A DNA stretch of 36,722 bases from Phoronis australis (lineage: Eukaryota; Phoronida; Phoronidae), in the NCBI GenBank assembly GCA_002633005.1, contig NMRA01001239.1, positions 1 to 36,722 on the forward strand. The letters are read 5' to 3'. Both the position numbers and the translations under genes were made by a program. Positions 11,336-19,820 of the stretch are shown here, in pieces (position 1 is the stretch's first letter; every line of letters starts with the position of its first letter). The notes under the pieces are model-generated. The model did no database searches, had not been told where the DNA came from, and saw only the letters and a list, made by a program, of their open reading frames with translations.

Positions 11336-14300
11336 GAGGTGGAGCGCAAGTTTGCTGATGCCGCTGAAGAATTGTTGATGCAAAAACGACCAGACTGCGA
11401 TGACAGAGAAACTGGTATGAGGTTCATTTTGGAGCGTACCCAAGGCAACTCCGAATGTAAAGTAAAGGACTTGCAGTTCGTGTCTGCGGGTAATGGTACG
11501 TTATATTTATTCATGACATTTTCTATCGTTTGAAACGTTATAATGATCTGGTGTGGACACACAACATTTCCGTCCCACGGAAAGCTTGTACTGTGCATGA
11601 TGAATATATCCAAAGTGAGTTAAATTTATCCAACATATGTATGAGGACAATAACTGAAAATCTGCATCATTTAATTTAAAAATAGACAATTGGAAACTGA
11701 GAAATATCACAATGCATAAGATCTCAGAAAATATTGAATTTTAGAAATGTGAATTATGACTCAAATTTATTAAATGTTGTCAAATGCCTTATATTCCTGT
11801 CCCATTTTTTGAAGTAAGGGGAAGTAATGGCGAAACAGTTGGATAACTGTGCATTTAATTTTTCTTCTTTTCACTATCAGAGGTACTACAATATAGAATA
11901 CATGTAATACTATAACTACGAATATTGTCCTCAAGCGTAAAGCAGGGACCAGGCAGTGTAACTGAGGCGGTCAGATATGTTTACTGGAATAAATCTAATA
12001 CCGTAAAAATAAAAGAGAATAATAGTGTATCTACTGTTACAATGATAAATCTTCAGAGAATTAATATACTACAGTGTATAGAAAAATAAAACATGAAATG
12101 ATAAATCCAGCTTTATTTTTGTTATAAACATGTTATTATTTCAACTGGCAATTATTTTTTCAAGTGGCATTCCACATTTTGAGTTTTTCATTAAATCGTG
12201 ATTCAACGTTAGTCAAAATACTTATGCAAAACTAGTTGAAACTGATCAAACTTACTAATACTAAGTGATTGAAAGCTTTTTTGATTCGAAATAATGTCAG
12301 TTAGTCAGAATACTCCAACGTGTTGTTTGACTAACGTCAAAATTATATAATGTAGTTTTGTGCCAAGGAAAATGTTAGTTGCAATTCTCCTTTGTAGATG
12401 AACACCATTGACTAAAGCTATCCATTTGGAACGTTCGTCAGGATTCATCACTGCACATTTATGCCACGACTAACGCTATCCATGGGGAACGTTAGTCAGA
12501 ATTCACCACTGTACACTCATGCCATCGACTAACGCTATCCATGGGGAACGTTAATCAGAATTCACCACTGTGGAGTCATGCCATCGACTAACGCTATACA
12601 TGTGGAACGTTAGTCGATTGCATGGATGTATAAGTGGAGAATTCTGACTAACGCTATCCATGGGGAATGTTTGTCAAAATTCACCACCGTGCGATCATGC
12701 CATCAACTAACGTTTCCAAACTACACACTCATTATCATACTGTTTAGTAATGCATAATGATAGGAACATGACAGTAGGGTAAATATCCACAAACCAGAAT
12801 TCAATTCCTTGTTTGATGCTTGCCATTGGAATTTTAGTTGGTTTAGTTTACTTAGTGCACAACCTTCGTCAAACAATGTCAATCATCATCTCTACTTTCA
12901 AAGCTTTTGACATGACTGCTTTAATCTGGCAAGTTGTGTTTGTTAAAACACCCCAGCTGCCACATGTCTGTTCTGTCGACACTTTCTCAGTCGATGGTAC
13001 ATGGTCTCCCTATAGTGACTTGCCAATGTGAACCTTTTGCAGTCAGAATGATAAGCTTAATAAGACCGCATCTAAAATAACATATTTTTAATACTATTCT
13101 GATAATTCATGAACTACTACTTAGAAGCATTGATGTTCATACTTAGTGAATATATTCATTTTCTAAGTAATTGCATGGTATGGACTCCCTCTGTATTGAA
13201 GTTTGTGTAATGGTATCAACAATGCATTTCTGCTTGAGGGGTGGTCAGCATTTGACGCTTACCCATGGCTTTTATCCACTAAACTGCTGCATTACCTATA
13301 TTTATATAATTGACCAAAATATCAAACTATGTATCAAATAATTTGACAAAAAATACCAGTTAACCATGTGAGCTTTGATAAAAATTTACATGGCAGCACG
13401 ACTGAAATGTCATAGCGAGGCTGCGCCTGAACCTTTCCCGCCGGAATTAGGGGCGGATCCAGTATTAGGAGTTAGGGGTGCAGGGCGAAGGAATAACGAC
13501 AACTTCCCCTCATGGGCGCGCCTAGTCTAAAATGTATCGAAGTAGGGGGTCTCGAATTTTTGGGTTTGTGGACATTATTACAAAAAATGGGATTTGTTCA
13601 AGGCCTATGCGTTGTGCATTCATCCCCCGAGCCCCTCTGGGTGCGCGCATATGCTAGTCACCAATTCGCACCCTGAACTTCCAAATGGAATCTGGGAGAA
13701 TTTTAGGGGGGGCATGGCCCCTTTGCCCCCACCCCCAAAATCCGCTACTAGGAACCAAACACACGGCGGGTAGAAATTAAATGTAGTTACATATACATTT
13801 AGAAGGCTACCTTTTCCTTGCCAGTCTTCACGAAGTCAGAGAGCTTATTCAGTCTACTTAATTAAATGAATCCATATATTAAGAAGTAGTCAACTTTTGC
13901 ACACCCTTTAAATGGTTACTTAATCCAAACAAATACAATAATTCATCCAGGTTTGTTACGACTCATGGACAGACAATAAGAGTAATGAACTGAGTGGCTC
14001 AGTGATTTGATGTCGGGACTTCTGTTTTGGATAGACCCGAGTACGAATCTGGCTTCAATGACTGCCATTCGAGCATTGCACAAAGGTGTCTGCCCTCTGA
14101 GCACGGTCTTACTAGTGATTATGTGCAAGGGTGTGAATTAGACCCTGGATATAGCTCGAAAGTGTATCCTGAGGCTGTGCTTATATTCGAGAAAAAATAA
14201 ATCTCAGAGTTCTGGTTTTGGACGTTGGCATTCGAAATAGTGAACTTTCAAAGATGGCGAACCTTTGGAGTTGTGGAACTTCAAAGTAGCGAACCGTCGG

Positions 14301-17300
14301 CATTGGGGCACCTAACCTTGGAAATGTTTTTCATCAACTTTAAGTTGCTCACATGAAGTCTGTGAGGGTGTGCACCACTGACACTAGTGACAAGATAAGT
14401 CTATCCTCATTGAACAAAGTGTTTAGTGGGTCTAGAAATACTTTCCCCCCAAAATGTGAACGTGCTCATTTGTGTTTTCTCAGAGAAAGCAAACACGGTT
14501 ATAGTTAAATTCTGAGCGACTACGAAGGGTTTCCTATTGTTAACTTACCGTCGGCTTCTACTGAATTTAAAAGGACGGAAACTCACACACGTCTACACGC
14601 ATGCATATGAATCCACCCATCCACAATCGAATTGGACACTATATGAGAAACATACGTGTATTTGGCGAACACTTTCAATTCCAAATTTGAAGACGCCTGT
14701 CCTTTATCGTACTATGCTAGCAAGCAATATTAGATAACAAACGTTTTTTCTGCTGTTTTGTTTCTTGCTCGATTTTAAGGCATTTGCAACGAACTTTGAC
14801 TTTTTTGGAGCTCTCTCACTGCCATATAGCTTAGCCACGGAATTTAGTTCTAGACTTCATTATTTCCCTACGTTGTAACCACCACTCGTATTCAACGCTG
14901 TTGAGTAACATATGATGCCTCCTCTAATCGTCTGCACGATCTCAATGTCATCTACTCAAATACCACTCGGTCGAAGTTTGACGGATACGGCCGATGATTA
15001 CGTGAAGCAATTTGAATCAAAAGCAAATTCTAAATTATAACTAACTTAGTTAAGATTCGTAGTTAGTAGTACCAGTAGCTACAACAGTTTTGTTGTTGCC
15101 CATTTGTATCTTAACCTTAACGGATAGGCTAGGGCTGCACCTTTTTTCGCGGAGGGGGGGTCGTTCGAACCTCTCCTGGCTACGGGCCTGCAAAAGACCC
15201 ACACTACTGTTATACAAGTATCATTATCTTGGCAGAAAGTTTCATTTCAGCTTGGCTCCGTTCACAAGGGTGGGAAACCAATATCCCTTAATTTTAATTT
15301 TAATATTGGTTTCATTTTAGATCACTCTTCGCCGAGCAGGAAATCTTCAGCCGGCTTTGGATCACAAAGATGCGTTGGTAAAGATACGACGGCGGTAGAT
15401 TATCACAAGTCACTGTGTGAAGCATTCAAATCCATTGCTTTGATAGTTTGGGGTTCGCATCAAGGCACTGGTTTTGTAGTGGGCTGCAAGGGCTACATCA
15501 TGACTAACTGCCACGTTGTTCCGGATCATAATTCTGGTAAGACTTTGGCGGCTAAGATAGGGTGCAAATACAGACGCTGCAGAACTTCCGAAAGAGCCCT
15601 CTGAACACATTTGGGATATTCCTTTTTTCCAATATCTTCCAATAGGGGATTTTAAATAGCGGCGCTCTTTGGAGCTCAAAAGCGGCATCTCCTTGGCATG
15701 GGCGGCGCAACATAGGGGGGCTGGGGAGCCATAGGCCTAACTTTTTCCAGCACTATGCCGCACATGATCTATAGGCGGTGCACCACAGGGGAGCTAAAGG
15801 TGCTTTAGCCCCCTTTTTTCAGTGCTTCGCCGCCCCAGTTTGATCCTGGCTTGAAGTTGGTTGGCAGAAATCCGGAATTACAACTGAGTGGCTCATTAAC
15901 ACAAAATCAGAGGAATAAGGTCTACTGTCAGTTCTTCCCATTGTTTGTTAGTGTAAATGTGCAGTAAATTCGACAAATAAAATTATTTTTGATTTTTGAC
16001 ACATTCCGGGATAAAATGCCTCCTACTTTCTTGCCATTATGTTGGAGGTATGGTTATCAAAACGGTGTTTATACTTGTAGGTTGAAACCTCCCGTCCGCA
16101 TTACATGTTTTCTGTATGTGGCGCCCGTCAGTCCACCAAAGACCCGATCGCCGTCTGGCGGGATAGTGAATTTCAATGTGGCGGGAATTATTTCAATATT
16201 TAGCTATGTATTGCCAGTGGCAGTGCCAAGATTGAACTTGAACAACTAGCTAGGTTTTGCTTTTGTTGAAAGCTTGGCTACGAAGATAGGCCTGAATTGC
16301 TTTTTACAACTTATCAACAGAAAGCATATTACTGGCCCTCTTAAACAAGGGAAGAATGAGAAATTGATGACATTTTACGCACACTTCAAAATATTTTTCA
16401 AGTGCCATGAATCGCATAGAAAACGCACGATATCATATAGTAAAATCTATGGGCGTTTCCGAACATTGATTCCGAAATATCACCCATTTGGCTTATTCTT
16501 GTTGGAGCTTCTTCTGGAAATTCACAGTTAGGCAGTGTAATAAAATGGTTCAGTAGTGCACTGCACCTTGAAATGTCCAAATACACTTCCAAATTGCCTT
16601 CCATGATTTTAATTCGAAACAAATTGATACAATGTAGCGTCGATGTGTGTGTTCTTTTGCATGGTCTGAAAACGTTTTTTTCGTAAACATACGTTCCTTT
16701 TGAATTCCATCCTGCAGTTGGTAAAAGATCGGTATCTTTTATATTTTGAATATTTCGCATGCCAGCGGAGTGTTCGCTTGGGTTCATTACAGATGCATCC
16801 AAATTCTTGAGCAGGGCTTTTTACATATACACTATGTCTATTCCATAAGATGTGACTTAACATTAAGTCAAAATGTTAAACAGACCTATTCACTACTCAA
16901 ACACTGTACGATGTCCTAAACCTGAGTCTAAGCTCACATGAGTTCAGAATGCATCTGGCCGCCGCGGACCGCCCTCGGTTCTTCTCAGGATTACCCCAAG
17001 TATGACAGATTGAATTGAGCGCGAACAATTGAAACTTAGTTCCGCTGAAGATTAGTTAAGTATTAGCTACTATGGTGAAGACGGTTGAAGTGTAAAGATT
17101 AAAATACGAGCTTTCATTAAGCGTTGTCAACTATAGTAAAAGGAACCATTAGAAAGTCCTCAAAGATTGTAAATGTCTGGATTATAAAGATGGTATATTT
17201 ACTTATGTTGGTGACCTTAAATAATCACTACCAGGATGTTTTCAGTATAGTCAATCTGTCCTCTCTTATGTCATCCACAACAACTCCCGAGCCATAGACA

Positions 17301-18367
17301 GCATATACAATGTCTATGGTCCAAATAGTGACATTGACAGACTTAGCCTAATCCAATTGTTTTGTATCCTCTGTAAGTTATTCGGAATCCTGTGTTTGGA
17401 CTTTCAGTTTTCGAACCACCGTGTGCTGCAGTGTTTCACTACGACTCCCAAACATCAACCGATGTAAGTTGCTGCATGCTCGAACCATTCCCAGTCATCA
17501 AAAATCCTGACCTTGACTACGCAGTCCTAAAGCTGGACCCAAGTCGACCATTGCACAAGGACTTTGCCAAGTACAAGAAAACGGACCCTATCCCGGCCCC
17601 TCTAAAGGAGTTCATAGAGATCGGGGATCACAACAAAGTCACATTTGCGGGACACCCTTGTGCTAAAGAAAAAGTAGTTGACTTCCAGTGTGATGTTTAC
17701 CATAGTCATAAGGATCCGGAGTTTGAAAAAATGGTGTGTGTTTCATGATTACTAATTATGTATAATATGATTGCTTAAGAGTGTTATATGAACACTGACT
17801 TGTACAGTGTTCAGGGTAATAGTTCTTAATAAGCACTCTTTTGCTGACATCCTCTGTTTATTACAACGAGCAAAAGTTTGTGACTGTATGTGAAAATAGT
17901 TTCAGTTGTTTGCTGGGAGTTACTTATCGTTTTTGAACAAAGGTGGTTATCTACAACAATAAAATACGTATTTCTTAACAAAGAGGCTGGGATCTATGCA
18001 TGTCTGTATCAAGTGGATAACTACTTCATGTATTGCGTCATTTCAGCGTGATGAAAGAAAGCGTTGGTCCCATGACAACTTTCGCAGAGACATCTTCCCG
18101 TGCTTGGATGACCCCAACAGGGTGCTCTACCATTCCAGCTCATCCTTCACCAACGGGAGTTCGGGCAGTCCCGGTTTTGTCCCCGGCATCAACCAAGAGG
18201 CTCGCGTTTCTGTGCTTCACGCTTTTGCGCACCCGGATGTACCACAAGGATCTACTGTCACTATTCCGGTGGAGTACCGCATAGAGCAGGGGATCAAGAT
18301 TGAAGCAATATGCAAAGATATAAAGGGTAAAAATCCAGCTTTGTGTTTGGATATTTTTGGAGTTTAA
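8155..18367 (+). CDS. Ankyrin-repeat, FAM111-like trypsin-type serine protease (3' six exons, 5'-partial)
   Basis: Joined exons: 8155-8253, 10675-10785, 11285-11495, 15321-15536, 17408-17733, 18047-18367. The total is 1284 nt, exactly 427 codons plus TAA, and every junction has AG acceptors and GT donors in matching phase. Residues 1-33 are one ankyrin repeat and 34-70 a terminal cap. About 71-140 are a Gln-rich, charged, probably helical linker. About 165-427 are a trypsin-fold protease with catalytic His205 (TNCHVV), Asp249 (LDYAVLKL) and Ser362 (GSSGSPGF). The motif spacing and the late C-terminal IPVEYRIEQGIKIEAI segment resemble FAM111 proteases. No signal peptide is visible, but the N-terminus is missing. 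FAM111A in vertebrates is a nuclear protease acting at DNA-protein crosslinks and in virus restriction; that role is not shown for this protein. Ankyrin repeats would serve for substrate or partner binding. The alternative is a more general HtrA/trypsin-like protease. Confidence 0.75.
8290..8513. repeat. 224-bp direct repeat, copy 1 (partner 10351-10574)
   Basis: It aligns without a gap to 10351-10574; I count about seven substitutions (for example GGTTGTGAAT/GATTGTGAAT, GTTCGTGC/GTTCATGC, GCTAAG/GCTCAG). It begins 37 bp after the ankyrin exon. The partner starts immediately after the only N in the window. Confidence 0.9.
8520..9592. repeat. Three tandem ~350-bp units with palindromic cores
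   Basis: The anchor GAGTCTGCTTGAGGTAGG starts at 8543, 8906 and 9254, giving periods of 363 and 348. Each unit runs through TTCCCCACTG, GTATATTTCAAC, AAAATTTTTTTAAAACT and then a palindrome of the type GCGGAACGGTTCCGC. The palindrome is doubled in units 1 and 3 and single in unit 2, which explains much of the length difference. Each unit ends CCAAAAGCGGTAAAATG. The units are highly similar, so the array is recent. Confidence 0.85.
9593..10305. repeat. Array of palindromes of the type GCGGAA(N)TTCCGC / GCGTAATATTCCGC
   Basis: After the third 350-bp unit the palindrome continues in degraded form (about 9593, 9763, 9931). At 10045-10152 it becomes a dense run: TGCGTAATATTCCGCA repeated at spacings of about 21-24 bp, ending with the perfect palindrome GCGGAATATTCCGC. 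A last isolated copy, GTGCGGAACCGTTCCGCAC, lies at 10286. Each unit could form a hairpin or cruciform, or act as a symmetric protein-binding site. No coding content is visible. Confidence 0.8.
10350..10350. other. Single ambiguous base (N), probable assembly seam
   Basis: This is the only non-ACGT base in the window. It sits exactly at the left edge of the second copy of the 224-bp direct repeat, which suggests a join and not a random low-quality call. Confidence 0.7.
10351..10574. repeat. 224-bp direct repeat, copy 2
   Basis: Gap-free partner of 8290-8513, about 3% different by my count. After it the sequence runs on to the next exon's acceptor with no further repeat. Confidence 0.9.
10675..10785 (+). 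CDS. Exon: ankyrin terminal cap and basic helix (37 codons)
   Basis: The acceptor is CTTGCAG before 10675 and the donor is AAG|GTGAAA after 10785, phase 0 at both ends. It begins AGESADRVC, which resembles the truncated last repeat that caps an ankyrin array. It continues YEIKVFARKPNEESIKKM, a charged, probably helical piece. It joins the 33-codon repeat exon in frame. Confidence 0.75.
11285..11495 (+). CDS. Exon: Gln-rich, charged linker
   Basis: The acceptor is AAATTTCAG before 11285 (phase 0). The donor is AATG|GTACGT after 11495 (phase 1); an alternative donor GCGG|GTAATG after 11489 has the same phase and would drop two residues. It encodes 11 glutamines from a CAA run (about 11303-11335), then a charged segment (EVERKFADAAEELLMQK). 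The frame is also open upstream to an ATG at 11168, but taking that as exon would break phase with the preceding exon. It could instead be an alternative first exon. Confidence 0.6.
11303..11336 (+). repeat. CAA trinucleotide microsatellite (polyglutamine coding)
   Basis: A pure run of CAA codons within the linker exon. The absence of CAG interruptions makes length variation between alleles likely. On the other strand it appears as a poly-Leu or poly-Cys open frame, which is an artefact. Confidence 0.9.
11500..12405. other. Intron sequence, AT-rich, nothing recognised
   Basis: Part of the large intron between the linker exon and the first protease exon. I see no exon, RNA gene or clear repeat here. 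Confidence 0.5.
12410..12720. repeat. ~59-bp tandem array with one inverted unit
   Basis: The unit reads GACTAACGCTATCCATGGGG, then AACGTTAGTCAGAATTCACC, then ACTGTNCACTCATGCCATC. The TCCAT anchors begin at about 12421, 12479, 12538 and 12597 (periods 58-59). Each unit contains the inverted pair GACTAACG..CGTTAGTC around CTATCCATGGGGAA. At about 12604-12651 the spacer between two such pairs is the reverse complement of the other spacers (GATTGCATGGATGTATAAGT, then GGAGAATTCTGAC). Units differ at several bases. Confidence 0.85.
13441..13760 (-). mobile_element. hAT-like MITE, copy 2 (inverted relative to copy 1)
   Basis: It starts AGGGGCGGATCCAG and ends near CCAAAATCCGCTACTAG, so both ends again show GCGGAT-type inverted termini. 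Internal CCAAATGGAATCTGGGAGAA followed by TTTTAGGGGGG is the reverse complement of the copy at 1785-2195. It lies in the intron before the first protease exon and has no coding capacity. Confidence 0.6.
13770..14590 (+). repeat. Dispersed repeat family B, copy 2 (diverged)
   Basis: It shares GTAGAAATTAAATGTAGTT, CAGTCTTCACGAAGTC, TTGCACACCCTTTAAAT, a CGAAATAGTGAACTTTCAAAG tail and CTACTGAATTTAAAAGGA with 5290-5860, in the same order and orientation. A tRNA-like block near 13990 sits in the middle and is not obvious in the other copies. Confidence 0.5.
13990..14055 (+). repeat. tRNA-like SINE head (A and B box)
   Basis: TGGCTCAGTGATTTG at about 13995 fits an RNA polymerase III A box (TRGCNNAGNNGG). 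GAGTACGAATCTGG at 14039 fits a degraded B box (GGTTCGAATCC). The spacing of about 45 bp is normal for a tRNA. I could not fold a complete cloverleaf, so this is read as a SINE-like, tRNA-derived promoter remnant and not a functional tRNA. Confidence 0.4.
15321..15536 (+). CDS. Exon: protease N-terminal half with catalytic His
   Basis: The acceptor is TTCATTTTAG before 15321 (phase 1) and the donor is TCTG|GTAAGA after 15536 (phase 1). After a Ser-rich start the protease domain opens with KSIALIVWGSHQGTGFVVG and then GYIMTNCHVV. The His codon is 15512-15514. GTGFVV followed by an xxTNCHVV strand is the standard entry of trypsin-like/HtrA/FAM111 proteases. The intervening GCKGYIMTN loop is short. 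Confidence 0.85.
15699..15838. mobile_element. 140-bp dimeric foldback MITE, copy 1
   Basis: Two similar halves, each opening with GGGCGGCGCA or GGCGGTGCACCACA, running through a G-rich then T-rich stretch, and closing with AGCACTATGCCGC or AGTGCTTCGCCGCCCC. Each half can fold on itself because its ends are inverted repeats. It is the same length as, and collinear with, 18383-18522. It lies 162 bp after the His exon. Confidence 0.7.
15840..17400. other. Intron between His and Asp exons; nothing coding recognised
   Basis: It contains several short AT-rich open frames on both strands (the longest 134 codons, minus strand, 16398-16802), without family resemblance, splice logic or codon character. 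A small hairpin CCATAGACA..TGTCTATGG sits at about 17293-17320. I see no other structure. Confidence 0.5.
17408..17733 (+). CDS. Exon: protease middle with catalytic Asp
   Basis: The acceptor is ACTTTCAG before 17408 (phase 1) and the donor is AAAATG|GTGTGT after 17733 (phase 0). It carries NPDLDYAVLKLD, where the Asp of LDYAVLKL (codon 17515-17517) is in the position of the catalytic acid, followed by a long loop (about residues 257-321) with KYKKTDPIPAPL and VTFAGHPC. A loop of this type followed by a basic stretch is unlike compact digestive trypsins and closer to FAM111-type enzymes. Six cysteines are present, with no obvious pairing pattern. Confidence 0.85.
18047..18367 (+). CDS. Exon: protease C-terminal part with catalytic Ser and stop
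   Basis: The acceptor is CATTTCAG before 18047 (phase 0) and the TAA stop is at 18365-18367. It opens with the basic RDERKRWSHDNF. It reaches the nucleophile loop FTNGSSGSPGF (Ser codon 18167-18169), and continues with VLHAFAHPDVPQG and the C-terminal IPVEYRIEQGIKIEAICKDI. GSSGSPGF provides both the nucleophile and the oxyanion glycine, so the enzyme should be active if expressed. No AATAAA is obvious in the first 150 bases after the stop. Confidence 0.85.
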   Translation, partial: RDERKRWSHDNFRRDIFPCLDDPNRVLYHSSSSFTNGSSGSPGFVPGINQEARVSVLHAFAHPDVPQGSTVTIPVEYRIEQGIKIEAICKDIKGKNPALCLDIFGV

Positions 18368-18382
18368 ATATTCCCTACCTAG

Positions 18383-18522
18383 CACGGGCGGCGCACCAAA
18401 CGGGGCTTTGGGTGCAATAACTTTTTTTAGTGCTGCGCCGCCCATGGTCTATGGGCGATGCACCACAAGGGGGCTGAGGGGAGGCTATACCATCCCACTT
18501 TTTCAGTGCTGTGCCGCCCATG
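18383..18522. mobile_element. 140-bp dimeric foldback MITE, copy 2
   Basis: It begins CACGGGCGGCGCACC and ends AGTGCTGTGCCGCCCATG, with an internal junction AGTGCTGCGCCGCCCATGG|TCTATGGGCGATGCACCAC. It is the same length and organisation as 15699-15838. It starts about 15 bp after the protease stop codon, so it would form the beginning of the 3' UTR and could fold into two strong hairpins in the mRNA. Confidence 0.75.
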
Positions 18523-18529
18523 TCTAGTT

Positions 18530-19815
18530 TATTGATACTTACATGGTTGAAGTGAGTCAAATTAGCATGACGACGGAGAGTTTCAACACGGAGAGACTCC
18601 GGAAAGGATCATTATGTGGTCCAATATTTTTTCTCCGATCTCTGTCTCAACTCACAAAGTCAGACTGGAAACACTGCCAGACATGCCACTGCACTGAGGC
18701 ACAAATTTCTACGTTTACTCGAAGCTATCCGTACGATTGGTGAGTTTTTAAATGGAGTTTCGAGTAAAGAGATTGGAGTAAATTTGTCGATGTCGCAGAA
18801 TTATATTTTTCAGCCAGATATTGTAATCAGTTTGTTTATGCTGCGGGTCTCTGTCTGTATTCCATCTAACCTGCTAACTGATAAACGAGTTGTAACATCG
18901 TTTTACTTAGTTTATGTGTTCCTCAATCTTGGGACTCTTCATTATCAAACACGCATCCACAGCGAAAGGTCTTCGAACTGGTATTCAGGAATCTTGAAAT
19001 AGTCTTTTAAAGCCTTGCCCTCACAGAATTGTGATAAAGATTTGGCTATTAATGGTCTTGTCTCATTTCATTCTATCTATAAATGTTATGTGAAATGTTT
19101 TGTAGAATTTTTTATTTTCCTTATTCAGTGGTGATGTCAACAATTTGTGCTCAAGATAGGGTGTAAACGCGTCAAACAATTAATTGCTTTTTCTTATATG
19201 TACAGTGTACCTTTACCAAAAATGAAACATGTCAATAATGTCTGTCGAACACGACTTCAAAATCCTTATTTTGATGTCACAGGTTTGTACACTTACACGT
19301 ATGTTAACATTAGAAAACTGCGTGACATTGCAGGAACTGGATGCATTCTACTCACACTACATGTAACTCGTTTTAAGTAGAAATGAGTAATATCGTTGCT
19401 TAGCACTGATTCGTTCATTATTTTGTAAACTGTTACATGTAACTGGTGAACAACGTGAGAACGTTGTGTAGTTTATAATTAGAGTTTTTAAACATTAAAC
19501 TATTTGCCATTGTTATAAGAAGTATTAGATGTTAACAGCCGGGAAGCGTGCTTTCCTGTGGAAGGATTTGATAGCTTACAAAATATTGTACTCCTGGGGA
19601 ATCGTTGGTTTACAATTATTGAAGTCGCCTAGCGTCCAAAAGGAACCCCCAAAAGCACGTGGGCTCTCTAGTTTGTATCTGAAGGGTATTTTCGCTGTAT
19701 CGTCACCTTGGCCTGACGTTGCTACTGGCAGATGATGAGTTTTAACGATTTCAGTAGTATTTCTGTAATAGGCATGCAACTGAAGCTGTTACTGCAGAGC
19801 CTCAGGGTACATGTA
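18530..19815. other. Region downstream of the protease; one possible isolated exon
   Basis: At about 18640-18740 the + strand reads QTGNTARHATALRHKFL then RLLEAIRTIG, followed by a good donor (ATTG|GTGAGT at about 18738). It might be an exon of another transcript. I cannot find a partner exon or name the family. The rest is AT-rich with only short open frames. Confidence 0.2.
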
Positions 19816-19820
19816 GTTTT

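Noticed and set aside
11281-11613. Minus-strand frames with poly-Cys or poly-Leu
   Set aside because: They are the opposite-strand reading of the CAA repeat in the linker exon.
12410-12720. CRISPR-like regular repeats
   Set aside because: The intervals between repeats are themselves repeated and not unique spacers, and the setting is eukaryotic.
17293-17320. Hairpin CCATAGACA..TGTCTATGG as a regulatory RNA
   Set aside because: A 9-bp stem in 36 kb of AT-rich DNA is expected by chance, and nothing around it supports a function.
18375-18560. Minus-strand frames over the end of the protease gene
   Set aside because: They cover the GC-rich foldback MITE and the antisense of the Ser exon; no support for a gene.
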